Shown one piece after another: positions 1-11,875 of a DNA stretch of 64,000 nt. The stretch's first letter is position 1; the number at the start of each line of letters is the position of its first letter. The notes under the pieces are model-generated. The model was not told the DNA's origin. It worked only from the letters and a program-made list of their open reading frames with translations, and did no database searches. Both the position numbers and the translations under genes were made by a program. Source of the stretch: Deinococcus sp. HSC-46F16 (lineage in GTDB: Bacteria; Deinococcota; Deinococci; Deinococcales; Deinococcaceae); the NCBI RefSeq assembly GCF_024171495.1, contig NZ_JALJZW010000003.1:266001-330000 (forward strand), written 5' to 3'.

Positions 1-1173
1 GGCCGCCGCCGTGTACTGCGCGATCATCAGCCCGGAGTTGAGGCCGCCCTGGGGTGCGAGGAAGGCGGGCAAGCCGGAGAGGGCCGGGTTGAGCAGTTGC
101 TCGGTGCGGCGCTCGGAGATGCTGCCGAGCTCGGCCACGGCCACCTTCAGCGCATCGGCGGTCAGGGCCAGGGGCTGGCCGTGGAAATTGCCGCCGGAGA
201 TGACCTCGCCCCCATCACCAGCAGCGCCGTCGGGGAAGATCAGGGGGTTGTCGGTGACGGACGCGAACTCGACCCCCAGGACACGCCCCGCCTGCACCAG
301 TGCGTCGTGAGAAGCCCCATGCACCTGGGGCACCGCCCGCAGGCTGTAGGCGTCCTGCACCTTGCCGCAGTTCGCGTGGGCGGGGGCGATCTCGGAGCCG
401 TGCAGGAAGGTACGGACTTCCGCGGCCACCGCCACCGCGCCGGGGTGGGGCCGCAGGGCCACAACGCCCGCCGAGAAGGGGCGGTGCGAGCCCGACAGCG
501 CCTCCACCGTCATTGCGGCGGCCAGATTCGCGGTGCCCAGCAGGGTCCAGGCGTCGGCCAGCGCGAGGGCCAGCAGGCTGCCCATCAGTTGGGTGCCGTT
601 GATGAGGGCCAGCCCCTCTTTCGCCTCCAGCACCAGTGGCGAGAGGCTGAGGTCGGCCAGCACGTTGGCGGCGGGGCGCACCGCTCCCCCGTATTCCATC
701 TCCCCCAGTCCGATCAGCGCGAGCGCGAGGTGCGCCAGCGGCGCGAGGTCGCCAGATGCTCCCACGCTGCCTTGCGCGGGGATGACGGGGTGGGCGCGGG
801 CGTTCAGCAGCGCGAGCAGCAGCTCCACGACCTCCGACCGCACGCCCGAGTGCCCCAGCGCGAGCGACTGCGCCCGCAACAGCAGCATGCCGCGCACGAC
901 CTCGGCGGGCAGGGCCTCCCCCACCCCGATGGCGTGCGAGACGATCAAGTTGTGCTGGAGCTGGGCGAGGCTCTCGCGCCCCACCCGCACCGAGGCGAAC
1001 TTGCCGAAGCCCGTGTTCACCCCGTAGACCGCCTCGTCGCCGTCCACGATGCGCTCCACGACCGCCCGCGCCCGCGCGACGCGCTCCCGGGCCGCGTCCG
1101 CGAGGCTTACGGGTTCACCGCCACGCACCACGGCGAGAAAGGCGTCCAGGTCGAGTTGATGGTCCAGAATCAC
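1..1173 (-). CDS. hutH: Histidine ammonia-lyase, C-terminus cut by window edge
   Basis: Converts L-histidine to urocanate and ammonia, the first step of histidine degradation, in the cytoplasm. Reading the complement from GTG at 1173 gives 391 codons with no stop; family members are about 500-510 residues, so the last fifth lies outside the window. The prosthetic-group triad Ala-Ser-Gly, which cyclises to MIO, is at about residues 139-141 inside [12 protein letters not shown]. The N-terminal YGVNTGFG block is at about 50-57. The GTG start overlaps the hutI stop (GTGA, 1170-1173), so translation is probably coupled. It is the last hut gene of this operon within the window. The assignment is firm from the motifs and from the hut neighbours. 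Confidence 0.96.
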   Translation of the reverse strand, partial: MILDHQLDLDAFLAVVRGGEPVSLADAARERVARARAVVERIVDGDEAVYGVNTGFGKFASVRVGRESLAQLQHNLIVSHAIGVGEALPAEVVRGMLLLRAQSLALGHSGVRSEVVELLLALLNARAHPVIPAQGSVGASGDLAPLAHLALALIGLGEMEYGGAVRPAANVLADLSLSPLVLEAKEGLALINGTQLMGSLLALALADAWTLLGTANLAAAMTVEALSGSHRPFSAGVVALRPHPGAVAVAAEVRTFLHGSEIAPAHANCGKVQDAYSLRAVPQVHGASHDALVQAGRVLGVEFASVTDNPLIFPDGAAGDGGEVISGGNFHGQPLALTADALKVAVAELGSISERRTEQLLNPALSGLPAFLAPQGGLNSGLMIAQYTAAA

Positions 1174-2390
1174 AGCTTGGCCTCCTTGACGGGCTGGCCG
1201 CCCACGTACACGCCGCGCACCGGACTGGTCCCCAGCGTGTAGGCGAGGTCGCGCCAGTCGGCGGAGTGCAGGGCGAGAAAATCGGCCCGCGCCCCGGGGA
1301 CGAGGGCACCCCGGTCACTCAGTCCCAGCGCGGCGGCGGCATTGACGGTGCAGGCCGTCAGCGCCTCGGCGGGGGTCAGGCCGCACAGCCGCACCGCGAG
1401 GGCGAGGGCCAGTTGCGAGCTGAACACGGGCGAGGAACCGGGGTTGAGGTCGGTGCCCACCGCCACGCACGCCCCCGCGTCCACCAAAGCACGGGCGGGG
1501 GCGGCGGGCAGGCCGAGGTGAAGGGTGACGCCGGGGAGAACGGTCGCCACCGTGGATGAAGCGGCCAGCGCCGCGACCTGCGCCGGGCCGCTTGCCTCCA
1601 GATGGTCCACGCTGAGCGCCCCCATCTCGCAGGCGAGTTCGGTGCCGCCGATGGCGTGGAACTGGTCGGCGTGGAGCTTGGTGGCGAGGCCGTGGGCTTG
1701 GGCAGCTTCGAGGATGGCCCGCGTTTCCGCGACGCTGAAGGCTTCCTTTTCGCAAAACACGTCTACAGCCTGAGCCAGATTGTCCTGAGCCACTTCCGGA
1801 ATCAGTTCCTCGCAAACGGCGCGGACGTACTCGGCGCGGCCCTCAGGAGGGGGAACATGGACTAAGAGGGTGCGGATGACAGAGCCAGCAAATTCCGTCT
1901 CGGCAAAGTAAGCCGCCTGGAGCATCCGGAGTTCAGCATCGAAATCCAAACCGTAACCACTTTTGACTTCAATGGTCGTCGCCCCTGAATGTTGCAGCGC
2001 TTGAAGGCGTGGGAGGGCCAGCCTTGCCAGCTCCTCTTCACTCGCTGCCGCCGTCACCCGCATGGTGGAGTGGATGCCGCCGCCCCGCGCGAGGATCGTT
2101 TCGTAGGGCACCCCCTCCACCCGCGCTTCGAAATCCGCGAGGCGGTCCCCGGCCCAGACCGCGTGGGTGTGGGGGTCCACCAGCCCCGGCACCACCGCCA
2201 CCCCGCCGAGGTCGCGCTTGTCGGCGGCCCCAGGAGCGTCGGCGCGGCCGCCCACCCAGCGGACCAGCCCGCCGGAGACAAGGAGGGCGGCGTCCTCCAG
2301 CACGGTCAGCTCGCGCATCGCCCGTCCCCCCTGCGGGCCGGGGCGGGGGGTGACGAGCTGGGAAATGCCGGTGTAGAGCGTGTCCGTCAT
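1170..2390 (-). CDS. hutI: Imidazolonepropionase
   Basis: Hydrolyses 4-imidazolone-5-propanoate to N-formimidoyl-L-glutamate, the third step of the hut pathway. It is an amidohydrolase-fold metalloenzyme of 406 residues, normal for the family. The metal-binding [12 protein letters not shown] motif puts the two histidines at residues 74 and 76. The substrate loop GGGIHSTM is near 103-110, KLHADQFH is in the second half, and [10 protein letters not shown] near residue 315 carries the late metal aspartate. Its ATG overlaps the hutG stop by 4 nt (ATGA, 2387-2390) and its stop overlaps the hutH start, giving a tightly packed operon. Confidence 0.96.
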   Translation of the reverse strand: MTDTLYTGISQLVTPRPGPQGGRAMRELTVLEDAALLVSGGLVRWVGGRADAPGAADKRDLGGVAVVPGLVDPHTHAVWAGDRLADFEARVEGVPYETILARGGGIHSTMRVTAAASEEELARLALPRLQALQHSGATTIEVKSGYGLDFDAELRMLQAAYFAETEFAGSVIRTLLVHVPPPEGRAEYVRAVCEELIPEVAQDNLAQAVDVFCEKEAFSVAETRAILEAAQAHGLATKLHADQFHAIGGTELACEMGALSVDHLEASGPAQVAALAASSTVATVLPGVTLHLGLPAAPARALVDAGACVAVGTDLNPGSSPVFSSQLALALAVRLCGLTPAEALTACTVNAAAALGLSDRGALVPGARADFLALHSADWRDLAYTLGTSPVRGVYVGGQPVKEAKL

Positions 2391-3291
2391 CGGAAGACCT
2401 CCGCCAGCGTCTCCATGATCAGCCGCGCTCCGATCAGTTCGCTGCGCCCCGTCGGGTCGAGGTTCGGCGCGAGTTCCACGAGGTCGAAACCCACGACCGT
2501 GTTGCGGCGGGCTGTTTCCGCCAGCACGCGCATCGCCTGGCCGTAACTCAGTCCATCCGGCTCCGGGCTGCTCGTGCCCGGCAGCACGGCGGGGTCGAGG
2601 GCGTCGGCGTCCACGCTGAGGTAGACGTTTTTCCCAGTCGGCAACTGCGTCAGCACCCCGGCGAGGTCGGCAGCCACAGCCTCCATCGGGATCAGGGTAT
2701 GGCCCCGCGCCCGCGCCGCCGCCACCGCCTCGGGGTCGAAGCGCAGTCCGCGCAGGCCCATGGTGGTGATGTGAACGAGGTTGGGCAGGGCCTCTGCCGC
2801 CCGACGAAAGGGGCTGGAGTTGGAGTAGCGGGTGTCGTTGCGGGTGTCGGTGAAGTCGAGGTGCGCGTCGAGCTGGACGACATGGAGGTCAGGCACGTCA
2901 TCGAAGGCCCGCAGCAGCGGGAAGGTGACCGAGTGATCGCCCCCCAAGAACACCGGCAGGCGGCAGCGTTCCCGTATCCGCCGCGCCGCCCCCGTCGTGC
3001 GGTCGCGGGCAAGTTCGGGTTCGAGGGAAGGCAGCACCACGTCGCCCGCGTCGGTGAAGGTCGCGCCCGCCAGCCGGGTTACGCCGTCCAGCCCGGTGAA
3101 GGGGGGCACGTAGCGCAGGGACGCTTCCCGCAGTGCACGGGGCGCGAAGCGGGCACCGGGGCGGAAACCCAGCGCGAGGTCGAAGGGAATGCCCAGCACC
3201 CCCACGTCCGAGCGCCAGTCGCCGTCGGGGGGGGCGTGGGGGGCACGGGCGAAGGTGGGAATGCCCCCGTAGGGGAGGTGGGTGGGCTGGC

Positions 3292-3295
<4 letters not shown>
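2387..3295 (-). CDS. hutG: Formimidoylglutamase (arginase/agmatinase family)
   Basis: Predicted to hydrolyse N-formimidoyl-L-glutamate to glutamate and formamide, completing the short hut route. It has 302 residues with the three Mn-binding blocks of the ureohydrolase fold: GGDHSVTF (118-125), DAHLDFTD (143-150) and SVDADALDP (227-235). Ureohydrolases with other substrates (agmatinase, arginase) share these blocks; the choice of formimidoylglutamate rests on its place between hutU and hutI. The start ATG overlaps the hutU stop (ATGA, 3292-3295). Confidence 0.93.
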
Positions 3296-4989
<1,694 letters not shown>

Positions 4990-5043
4990 GCTCGGCTCCT
5001 TGCGCGGCGGGCGGGGAACATTGGAAGGGTGGACAACGCCCTC

Positions 5044-5072
5044 ATCCTGGCGCGGTTCCCCGGGGTTGTCAG
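5044..5072 (-). promoter_or_regulatory. Candidate hut operon promoter
   Basis: On the minus strand CTGACA (5072-5067) is followed after 17 nt by CAGGAT (5049-5044), a fair -35/-10 pair about 55 nt before the hutU ATG. The predicted leader carries the AAGGAG ribosome-binding site. The pairing is inferred from spacing and similarity only. Confidence 0.4.
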
Positions 5073-5077
5073 GCCGG

Positions 5078-5096
5078 TTTCCGTTTGAGCCGGAAA
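5078..5096. promoter_or_regulatory. Inverted repeat between hutU and the GGDEF gene
   Basis: TTTCCG (5078-5083) and CGGAAA (5091-5096) form perfect 6-bp arms around 7 nt. The site lies 6 bp upstream of the candidate hut -35 and about 40 bp before the -10 of the divergent GGDEF gene. Its size fits a dimeric regulator, and the IclR protein encoded two genes away is an obvious but unproven candidate. Confidence 0.4.
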
Positions 5097-5135
5097 GGGT
5101 GTGGAATTGTGCTGCTCCTGCAAGAACTGGCCCGG

Positions 5136-5141
5136 CATACT
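5136..5141 (+). promoter_or_regulatory. -10 hexamer of a leaderless promoter (GGDEF gene)
   Basis: CATACT lies 7 nt before the ATG at 5149, with no Shine-Dalgarno sequence in between. Transcription starting about 7 nt after a -10 would begin at the start codon itself, as in leaderless Deinococcus mRNAs. No convincing -35 is visible. Confidence 0.45.
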
Positions 5142-5148
5142 GCCCCCC

Positions 5149-6660
5149 ATGTGGAGCCGTCTGGAACGGGCCTGGGCCGTGCGAATGAGTGACCGGGCGC
5201 TGGCCCTGGAGACGGCCGGGGAACAGCCCCGGAGCGTGGGGCACGAGGTCCTGCGGGCCTACCTGCACTGGCGGGACGCCCAGTACGACGAGGCCTTCTT
5301 GTGTCTGGAGCGGGCCGACGCGCGGATGGAGGAAGCCCCGCCCGTCTGGGCCGCCCGCGCCGCGAACGTGCGGGGGGTGACCCTGCTCAACCTGGGGCGC
5401 GGGGGCGCCGCCCTGGCGGCCTTCCAGAGCCAACTGACGCTGGCCCGCGAGGCCCGCGACCCCGAGACGGAAGGGCTGGCCCACAACGACATCGGGGTGC
5501 TGCTGGTCTGGGACGATCCGCAGCGGGCGCTGCTGCGCTTCCGAATGGCCTATCAGGTGTTTCAGGACGCGGGGGAGGCGCAGCGGGCCAACCTGGGGCT
5601 GGCGGCCTTCAACCTCAGCGTGGCCCACGCGGAACTGGGGCAGCACGAGCGCAGCGACGCCCTGCTCGCGCAGGCGACCGGGCTGGTGCGGGAGGCGCGG
5701 GCGTGGCCCTACTGGGTGGGCACCGTCAGCCAGCAGGCGCTGCGGGCCGCCGCCGCCGGGAATCTGGACTTGGCGCGGCACCTCGTCACCGAGATTCCTG
5801 CCGACCTCCCGGCCGACAGCCACGACACCCTGCGCTTTTTCGCGGCGAAGGTGGAGGCGCTGCACGGCGACCCCGCGCGGGCGATCACGGCGCTGGAGGA
5901 GCTTTCGGGGTGGCTCGCCGGGCGCGACGACATGCGCGACGACTTTCTGGAGACGCAAGCCTACGCGCTGGAACGGCTGGGCGACTTTCAGGAGGCCGCC
6001 CGCGTGCTGCGTGCCCTGCTGGCCTGCGTGCGCGGGCGCCATGGGCGCGAGCAGGAAATGGGCCTCAAGGTCACCGAAACCATGCACCGCACCGAGGAGA
6101 CGCGCCGGGCCGCCGAGCAGTTCTGGGCCGAGGCCGAGACCCTGCGCTCGCTGCACCGCGAGGCGGCCGAACTCAGCCTGCGCGACGACCTCACCGGGCT
6201 GCCCAACCGCCGCCATTTCGTCACCTGGAGCCGGGAGCACCTGCATGCCGGACACAGAATCACGCTGGCGTTCGTGGACGTGGACCACTTCAAAGCGGTC
6301 AACGACGCGCACGGCCACGACGTGGGGGACGCGGTGCTGCGCGAGGTGACGGCCCTGCTGCGGGCTCATCTGGGCGCGGGCGACCTGCTCGCCCGCCTCG
6401 GCGGGGACGAGTTCGTGGCCGCGCGGGTGGGGGCAGACGCCGCCGGACTCTCGCGGGGCCTGGACGTGGCGCGGCGGGCCTGCGAGGAGCGCGACTGGGC
6501 GGCGCTGGGCGCCGAGGTCCCGGTCACCCTCAGCATTGGGGTGGCGGTGGCCGGGGCACCGCTTCCGGAAGGCCTGCGCCGGGCCGATCAGGCGATGTAC
6601 GCGGCCAAACGGGCCGGGCGCAACCAGGTCCGGGTCTGGGAGGAGGGGACGCCCGCTTGA
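5149..6660 (+). CDS. Diguanylate cyclase with TPR-like N-terminal half
   Basis: Predicted to make c-di-GMP from two GTP. With ATG at 5149 it has 503 residues. Residues 1 to about 330 are alanine/leucine-rich helical repeats resembling TPRs, with no membrane segment, so a soluble protein is expected. A short helical linker leads into the GGDEF domain, which starts near [12 protein letters not shown]; the active-site GGDEF is intact at residues 418-422. The upstream tetrad is GAGD rather than RxxD, so the usual product-inhibition site seems absent. A longer GTG start at 5101 is possible but would put the CATACT -10 inside the gene. Its stop overlaps the TTG start of the IclR gene, so the two are probably made together. 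Confidence 0.88.
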   Translation: MWSRLERAWAVRMSDRALALETAGEQPRSVGHEVLRAYLHWRDAQYDEAFLCLERADARMEEAPPVWAARAANVRGVTLLNLGRGGAALAAFQSQLTLAREARDPETEGLAHNDIGVLLVWDDPQRALLRFRMAYQVFQDAGEAQRANLGLAAFNLSVAHAELGQHERSDALLAQATGLVREARAWPYWVGTVSQQALRAAAAGNLDLARHLVTEIPADLPADSHDTLRFFAAKVEALHGDPARAITALEELSGWLAGRDDMRDDFLETQAYALERLGDFQEAARVLRALLACVRGRHGREQEMGLKVTETMHRTEETRRAAEQFWAEAETLRSLHREAAELSLRDDLTGLPNRRHFVTWSREHLHAGHRITLAFVDVDHFKAVNDAHGHDVGDAVLREVTALLRAHLGAGDLLARLGGDEFVAARVGADAAGLSRGLDVARRACEERDWAALGAEVPVTLSIGVAVAGAPLPEGLRRADQAMYAAKRAGRNQVRVWEEGTPA

Positions 6661-7448
6661 CGCCGTCCCGCCGCGGGGGGCCGGAGGCGGGGCGGGGCGC
6701 CGTCGCGGCGGCCGTGCGGCTGCTCGAAGTGTTCGACGCCGACCACACCGAGTGGCACCTCTCCGACCTCGCCCGGACGCTGGGACGGCCGACCTCCACC
6801 CTGCACGAGCAACTGGAAACGCTGGCCGCGACCGGCCTGCTGACGCGGGTGGGCCGGGGCCGCTACCGGCTGGGGTGGCGCCTGCTCAAGCTGAGTTCGG
6901 CCCTGTACGGCAGCCTGCCCTGGTACGCCCCCGCCCACGCGGCGATGGAGAGGGTGGCGCGGGGAACGCACCTGCTGGCCTTTCTGTGCGTGCTGGACGG
7001 CCAGGACGCGGGAAGCAGGCGGCTGCTGTGCGTCGCCCGCAGCGTGCAGGGCCGGGACGGGCCGCCGGTGGCGGGGGAACTGGACTTCGAGCTGCCTGCC
7101 CACGCCACCGCGAGCGGCAAACTGCTGCTGGCGTTGGCAGAGCGTCCCCTGCCCTCCCCCGCCCCGGCCTACACGGCCGCCACCCTGACCGACCCCGCCG
7201 CGTGGGAGGCCGAGGCTGCCGCCATCCGGGGCGCCGGGCACGCGGCCACTGCCGACGAATGGGCCGTGGGCACCGGGGGCCTGGCCGTACCCCTGCATGG
7301 CGCGGGCGGAGAGGTGCTCGCCGCGCTCGGCGTCAGCCTGCCGACCTCCCGGCTGCGGGAACGCGAGACGCTGCTGCGCACCCTGCACGCGGCGGCGGCG
7401 GAGGTGGAGTGGGCATTGGGGTACCGCCCCCCGCCCGCTTCGCGCTAG
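6657..7448 (+). CDS. IclR-family transcriptional regulator
   Basis: It has 263 residues: an N-terminal winged helix-turn-helix (about 10-70, with [20 protein letters not shown]) and a C-terminal IclR ligand-sensing domain containing the characteristic [14 protein letters not shown] stretch. The start is TTG at 6657, overlapping the preceding TGA, with AGGAGG 9 nt upstream. Coupling to a diguanylate cyclase and placement across from the hut operon suggest, without proving, control of one of these neighbours. The effector is unknown. Confidence 0.85.
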   Translation: MTPSRRGGPEAGRGAVAAAVRLLEVFDADHTEWHLSDLARTLGRPTSTLHEQLETLAATGLLTRVGRGRYRLGWRLLKLSSALYGSLPWYAPAHAAMERVARGTHLLAFLCVLDGQDAGSRRLLCVARSVQGRDGPPVAGELDFELPAHATASGKLLLALAERPLPSPAPAYTAATLTDPAAWEAEAAAIRGAGHAATADEWAVGTGGLAVPLHGAGGEVLAALGVSLPTSRLRERETLLRTLHAAAAEVEWALGYRPPPASR

Positions 7449-7526
7449 CCGAGCACTGTGGGATGTGATACCTCTGGCCCTGGTTGTGCGAACGGGGCGA
7501 ACCGGCCCGGAAAGGTGGGGGGCGGC

Positions 7527-8177
7527 GTGAAGACGTTTTTTCGGGACAACGGGCTGTCGGTGGTGACCCTGGGGCTGTTTCTGGTGTTCTGGGCGGCGCA
7601 GGCCCTGACGGGCTTTCAGGTCCACAACAGCGACCTGGAGGAACACGGCCGCGCGGCGCTTTCGTTCGGGCGGTACCTCGGCACCGGGCACTTCTGGGAA
7701 GCGACGGGCGAGAACTGGGAGAGCGAATTTCTCCAGATGGCCGCCTTCGTGCTGCTGACCGCGCGGCTCTACCAGCGCGGCTCGGCCGAATCGAACCCAT
7801 TGCCCGACGAGGAGCCACCCCCCCAGCCCAAGCCGGACGGCCCGGTCCCCAGCCCGGTGCGGCGCGGCGGCTGGGCAGCGCAACTCTACGGCCACTCGCT
7901 GTCGCTGACGCTGCTGACCCTCTTCGCCGTGTCCTTCGTGATGCACCTGCTGGGCGGCACCGCCGAGCACAATCTGGAAGAGGCCCTGCACGGCGCTCCC
8001 CCCATCTCGGTCCTGGAGTTCCTGGGCAGCGCGGACTTCTGGCAGCAGTCCTTTCAGAACTGGCAGAGCGAGTTCCTGTCGGTCGGGGCGATGGTGGTGC
8101 TGACCATTTTCCTGCGCGAGCGCGGCTCGGCCGAGTCCAAGGAGGTGGAGGTGCCCCACCGCCACACCGGGAAGTGA
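7527..8177 (+). CDS. DUF6766-like four-helix membrane protein
   Basis: It has 216 residues from GTG at 7527, with AAGGTGGGG upstream. There are four predicted membrane segments in two homologous halves. Each half has an aromatic box (HFWEATGENWESEFLQ and DFWQQSFQNWQSEFLS) followed by a helix ending in ERG/QRGSAES. A proline-rich linker at about 94-115 separates the halves. The pattern matches my recollection of the DUF6766 family, whose function I do not know. It stands alone, transcribed with the same polarity as its neighbours. Confidence 0.75.
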   Translation: MKTFFRDNGLSVVTLGLFLVFWAAQALTGFQVHNSDLEEHGRAALSFGRYLGTGHFWEATGENWESEFLQMAAFVLLTARLYQRGSAESNPLPDEEPPPQPKPDGPVPSPVRRGGWAAQLYGHSLSLTLLTLFAVSFVMHLLGGTAEHNLEEALHGAPPISVLEFLGSADFWQQSFQNWQSEFLSVGAMVVLTIFLRERGSAESKEVEVPHRHTGK

Positions 8178-8265
8178 ACCCGGCTCCCGGCAACTGATGC
8201 CCGTCTGACCGCCCCGTTCACGCCCGCGTCATCCGGCGGCTTCTCACCGGGCGCACACTGGGAGC

Positions 8266-9945
8266 ATGCAAAAGCTGATCGGTTCCGCGTTGCTGGGTGC
8301 CCTGCTCGTCGGCTGCGGGGGACCCGCTCCGTCACCTGCTCCCTCGCCGGGAACGCCGACCTACTCGGTCAGTGGGCAGGTGCTGCTGCCGGGAGCGGGC
8401 GCGGCGTCGCTGACGCAGGGTGAGTTGGAGGCCCTCTGGGCGCTGCCGCACGTCCCCGGCGAGGTACTGGTCCGGGACGCGCGGGAAGGGGAGCTGGGGG
8501 CACAGGCCCTTTCCGTGCTGTCGGGCGTCACCCTTCAAGCGGTGCCGGGCACTGACCTCAGCCGGGCGACGACCCCGGCAGGTGAGCGCGACGAGGCGTT
8601 CGCGCAGAGGCTCGTGGCGGCGGGGCTGGAGGTGCAGCCCAACCTGATCTACCGCCCGCTGGCGGTGCCCAACGACCCCGGATTCCCGGCCAACGAGGGG
8701 CTGGCGGTGCCGGGCCGTCCGTACCTTTACGATCAGGACTACCTCACCCGCATCCGGGCGTTGGAAGGCTGGAACCGTCTGGAGGCTCTGGGCCAACCCA
8801 AGTCGGGCGTCCTGACGGCCGTGCTGGACACCGGGGTGGACCGCAGCCATCCCGAGTTGGCCGGGCGGCTGCGTCCGGGGCGCGACTTCTGCTCGCGGCT
8901 GGTGAACGACACCTGTCAGGGCACCGACGACGACCCCGCCGAGGTCACGGCGGGCGACGTGGGGCACGGCACGAGTTCGGCGGGGATCATCGCCGCGAAC
9001 ACCAACAACGGTCAGGGCATCGCCGCGCTGACTTGGGGCGGCACGGTGCTTCCGGTGAAGGTCTTCGGGACCGACGGACGCATCTCCGGGGCCACCAGCG
9101 CCAGCCTGACGGCGGGCCTGAACTACGCGGTGGCGCAGGGAGCGCGGGTCATCAACCTGAGTCTGGGGTTCGCGGGAGAGAACGGGCAGCCCGCACAGAC
9201 TGATCCCGCCATCGCGCAGGCGCTCGCGGCGGCGGCCGGGGCCGATGTGGTGGTCGTCGCGGCGGCGGGCAACACGCCGAATCAGGGGCTCTATTACCCT
9301 GCCAGCGATCCCAACGTCCTCGCGGTGGGGGCCATCGGGCGCGACGACAGCCTCGCCTGCTACAGCGCCCGCCCGGTCGCGGGGCAAAAGGCACTCGACC
9401 TCGTGGCGCCGGGGGGCAATGCGGGCACGGGCGGACCGAACTGCTACGTCACCAGCGACTATGACATCCTTACGTTGACGACCGTCGCGCTGGGGCGGTA
9501 CACCCTGCGGGCCGGGACCAGTGAGGCGGCCCCGCAGGTGAGCGGCGCGGCTTCCCTGCTGCGCGGCGCGTTTCCCAACCTGACGGCGGCGCAGGTGCGG
9601 CAGGCCCTCACGGCGGGCGCCCGGCAGGCGAATGGGCAGCGGATTCTGGACGTAGCGGGCGCCGTCGCCCAGGCCGAGCGGCTCACGACTGCCCCCACCA
9701 ACCGGGCGTACACCCTCGTCGTGGAGGCGCGGCGCGGCGGCAGCGCCGTGACGACCAAGACCTTCACGGGCACGCTGTCGCAGGGGCAGCGGGCGATCAA
9801 CTACAGCCTGAACGGCCTCGCGGCGGGAAGCTACACCCTGACCGCCCGCGTCACGCTGAATAACCCGAATGAGACGGCCGCGGGAACGCGCAGCGTGCAG
9901 GTCAGCGGCAACCTCAGCGGCGTCGACATCCAGACCCAGCGCTGA
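8266..9945 (+). CDS. Secreted subtilisin-like serine protease (S8), lipoprotein
   Basis: It has 559 residues. The N-terminus has a short hydrophobic segment ending in LLVGC, a lipobox, so export and lipid anchoring are likely. The catalytic triad is complete: Asp188 in VLDTGVDRSHPEL, His234 in VGHGTSSAGIIA and Ser419 in AGTSEAAPQVSGAA; the oxyanion asparagine is in AAAGNTP. Residues after about 470 form a beta-rich C-terminal domain. The region before the catalytic core (about 40-170) resembles an inhibitor-type propeptide. The ATG follows CACACT by 6 nt and GGGAG by 1 nt, so it may be leaderless or leadered. Confidence 0.9.
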   Translation: MQKLIGSALLGALLVGCGGPAPSPAPSPGTPTYSVSGQVLLPGAGAASLTQGELEALWALPHVPGEVLVRDAREGELGAQALSVLSGVTLQAVPGTDLSRATTPAGERDEAFAQRLVAAGLEVQPNLIYRPLAVPNDPGFPANEGLAVPGRPYLYDQDYLTRIRALEGWNRLEALGQPKSGVLTAVLDTGVDRSHPELAGRLRPGRDFCSRLVNDTCQGTDDDPAEVTAGDVGHGTSSAGIIAANTNNGQGIAALTWGGTVLPVKVFGTDGRISGATSASLTAGLNYAVAQGARVINLSLGFAGENGQPAQTDPAIAQALAAAAGADVVVVAAAGNTPNQGLYYPASDPNVLAVGAIGRDDSLACYSARPVAGQKALDLVAPGGNAGTGGPNCYVTSDYDILTLTTVALGRYTLRAGTSEAAPQVSGAASLLRGAFPNLTAAQVRQALTAGARQANGQRILDVAGAVAQAERLTTAPTNRAYTLVVEARRGGSAVTTKTFTGTLSQGQRAINYSLNGLAAGSYTLTARVTLNNPNETAAGTRSVQVSGNLSGVDIQTQR

Positions 9946-10039
9946 GCGGGAGGGGACGGGGCGGCCGACCCACACTTGGAGCCGCCGCCCCGCCCCGCCG
10001 GGCTGACCCCGCCATCACCCGGCGGCGCCCGCTTGCGCC

Positions 10040-10045
10040 TATCAT
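10040..10045 (+). promoter_or_regulatory. Candidate -10 hexamer before the 5'-nucleotidase
   Basis: TATCAT sits 9 nt before the ATG with no clear ribosome-binding site between them. This implies a very short or absent leader. No -35 is evident. Confidence 0.4.
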
Positions 10046-10054
10046 GAACCCGTT

Positions 10055-11617
<1,563 letters not shown>

Positions 11618-11636
11618 GGGAAGAACCGGTCAGAGG

Positions 11637-11664
11637 GGGCGTGCCTGCGGGTACGCCCTTTTTT
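11637..11664 (+). terminator. Rho-independent terminator of the 5'-nucleotidase gene
   Basis: GGGCGT (11637-11642) pairs with ACGCCC (11653-11658) around a 10-nt loop and is followed directly by six T residues (11659-11664). Confidence 0.85.
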
Positions 11665-11693
11665 CATGGATGTGGTTATCAAATGTAAATCTG

Positions 11694-11722
11694 TTGACAC
11701 CTCTATCATTCGCTTGTAAGCT
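11694..11722 (+). promoter_or_regulatory. Promoter of the lysine operon
   Basis: A perfect TTGACA (11694-11699) is separated by exactly 17 nt from TAAGCT (11717-11722), the best promoter in the window. The leader-peptide ATG begins 7 nt after the -10, so the transcript is expected to start at or next to that ATG. Confidence 0.85.
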
Positions 11723-11729
11723 TCAATGC

Positions 11730-11780
11730 ATGACCGCCCTTGCGACCGCCAGCAAAAAACCCACCGCGCCCCCTGGGTGA
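11730..11780 (+). CDS. Lysine operon leader peptide
   Basis: A 16-residue open frame, MTALATASKKPTAPPG, starts at ATG 11730, 7 nt after the -10, so it is probably translated from a leaderless end. It contains two consecutive lysine codons (AAA AAA, 11754-11759). The stop codon (11778-11780) lies inside the 5' arm of a potential antiterminator. This is the layout of an attenuation leader. In Thermus, leader-peptide attenuation of the related lysine cluster is established as far as I recall. An overlapping frame from ATG 11726 has a single lysine codon and is less suitable. Confidence 0.75.
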   Translation: MTALATASKKPTAPPG

Positions 11781-11821
11781 GGTGAGTGCTGTCGTGAGAC
11801 GCGTGCCCCGCCTGACCCGAG
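11772..11821 (+). promoter_or_regulatory. Predicted antiterminator of the lysine attenuator
   Basis: CCTGGGTGAGGTG (11772-11784) can pair with CGCCTGACCCGAG (11809-11821): 11 of 13 positions pair, two as G-U. This would capture part of the 5' arm and the loop of the terminator. A ribosome stalled on the Lys codons at 11754-11759 leaves 11772-11784 free, whereas one reaching the stop at 11778 covers it. Pairing was worked out by eye. Confidence 0.65.
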
Positions 11822-11838
11822 CAGGCGGGGCTTGTTTT
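11805..11838 (+). terminator. Attenuator terminator of the lysine operon
   Basis: GCCCCGCCTG (11805-11814) and CAGGCGGGGC (11822-11831) form a perfect 10-bp stem with a 7-nt loop, followed by TTGTTTT. It lies between the leader peptide and the first structural gene, so it acts before the operon rather than after a gene. Confidence 0.85.
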
Positions 11839-11875
11839 GGCCCCTCCCCCATCCCCCCTATCCCCGGAGAGAGAC

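Noticed and set aside
4990..6369. Upstream extension of the hutU frame to over 1,000 codons
   Set aside because: The extension is antisense to the GGDEF gene and has no homologous features; the ribosome-binding site and urocanase N-terminus place the start at 4989.
11726..11785. Alternative lysine leader frame from the ATG at 11726
   Set aside because: It overlaps the favoured frame but has one Lys codon, sits only 3 nt after the -10, and its stop does not match the antiterminator geometry.
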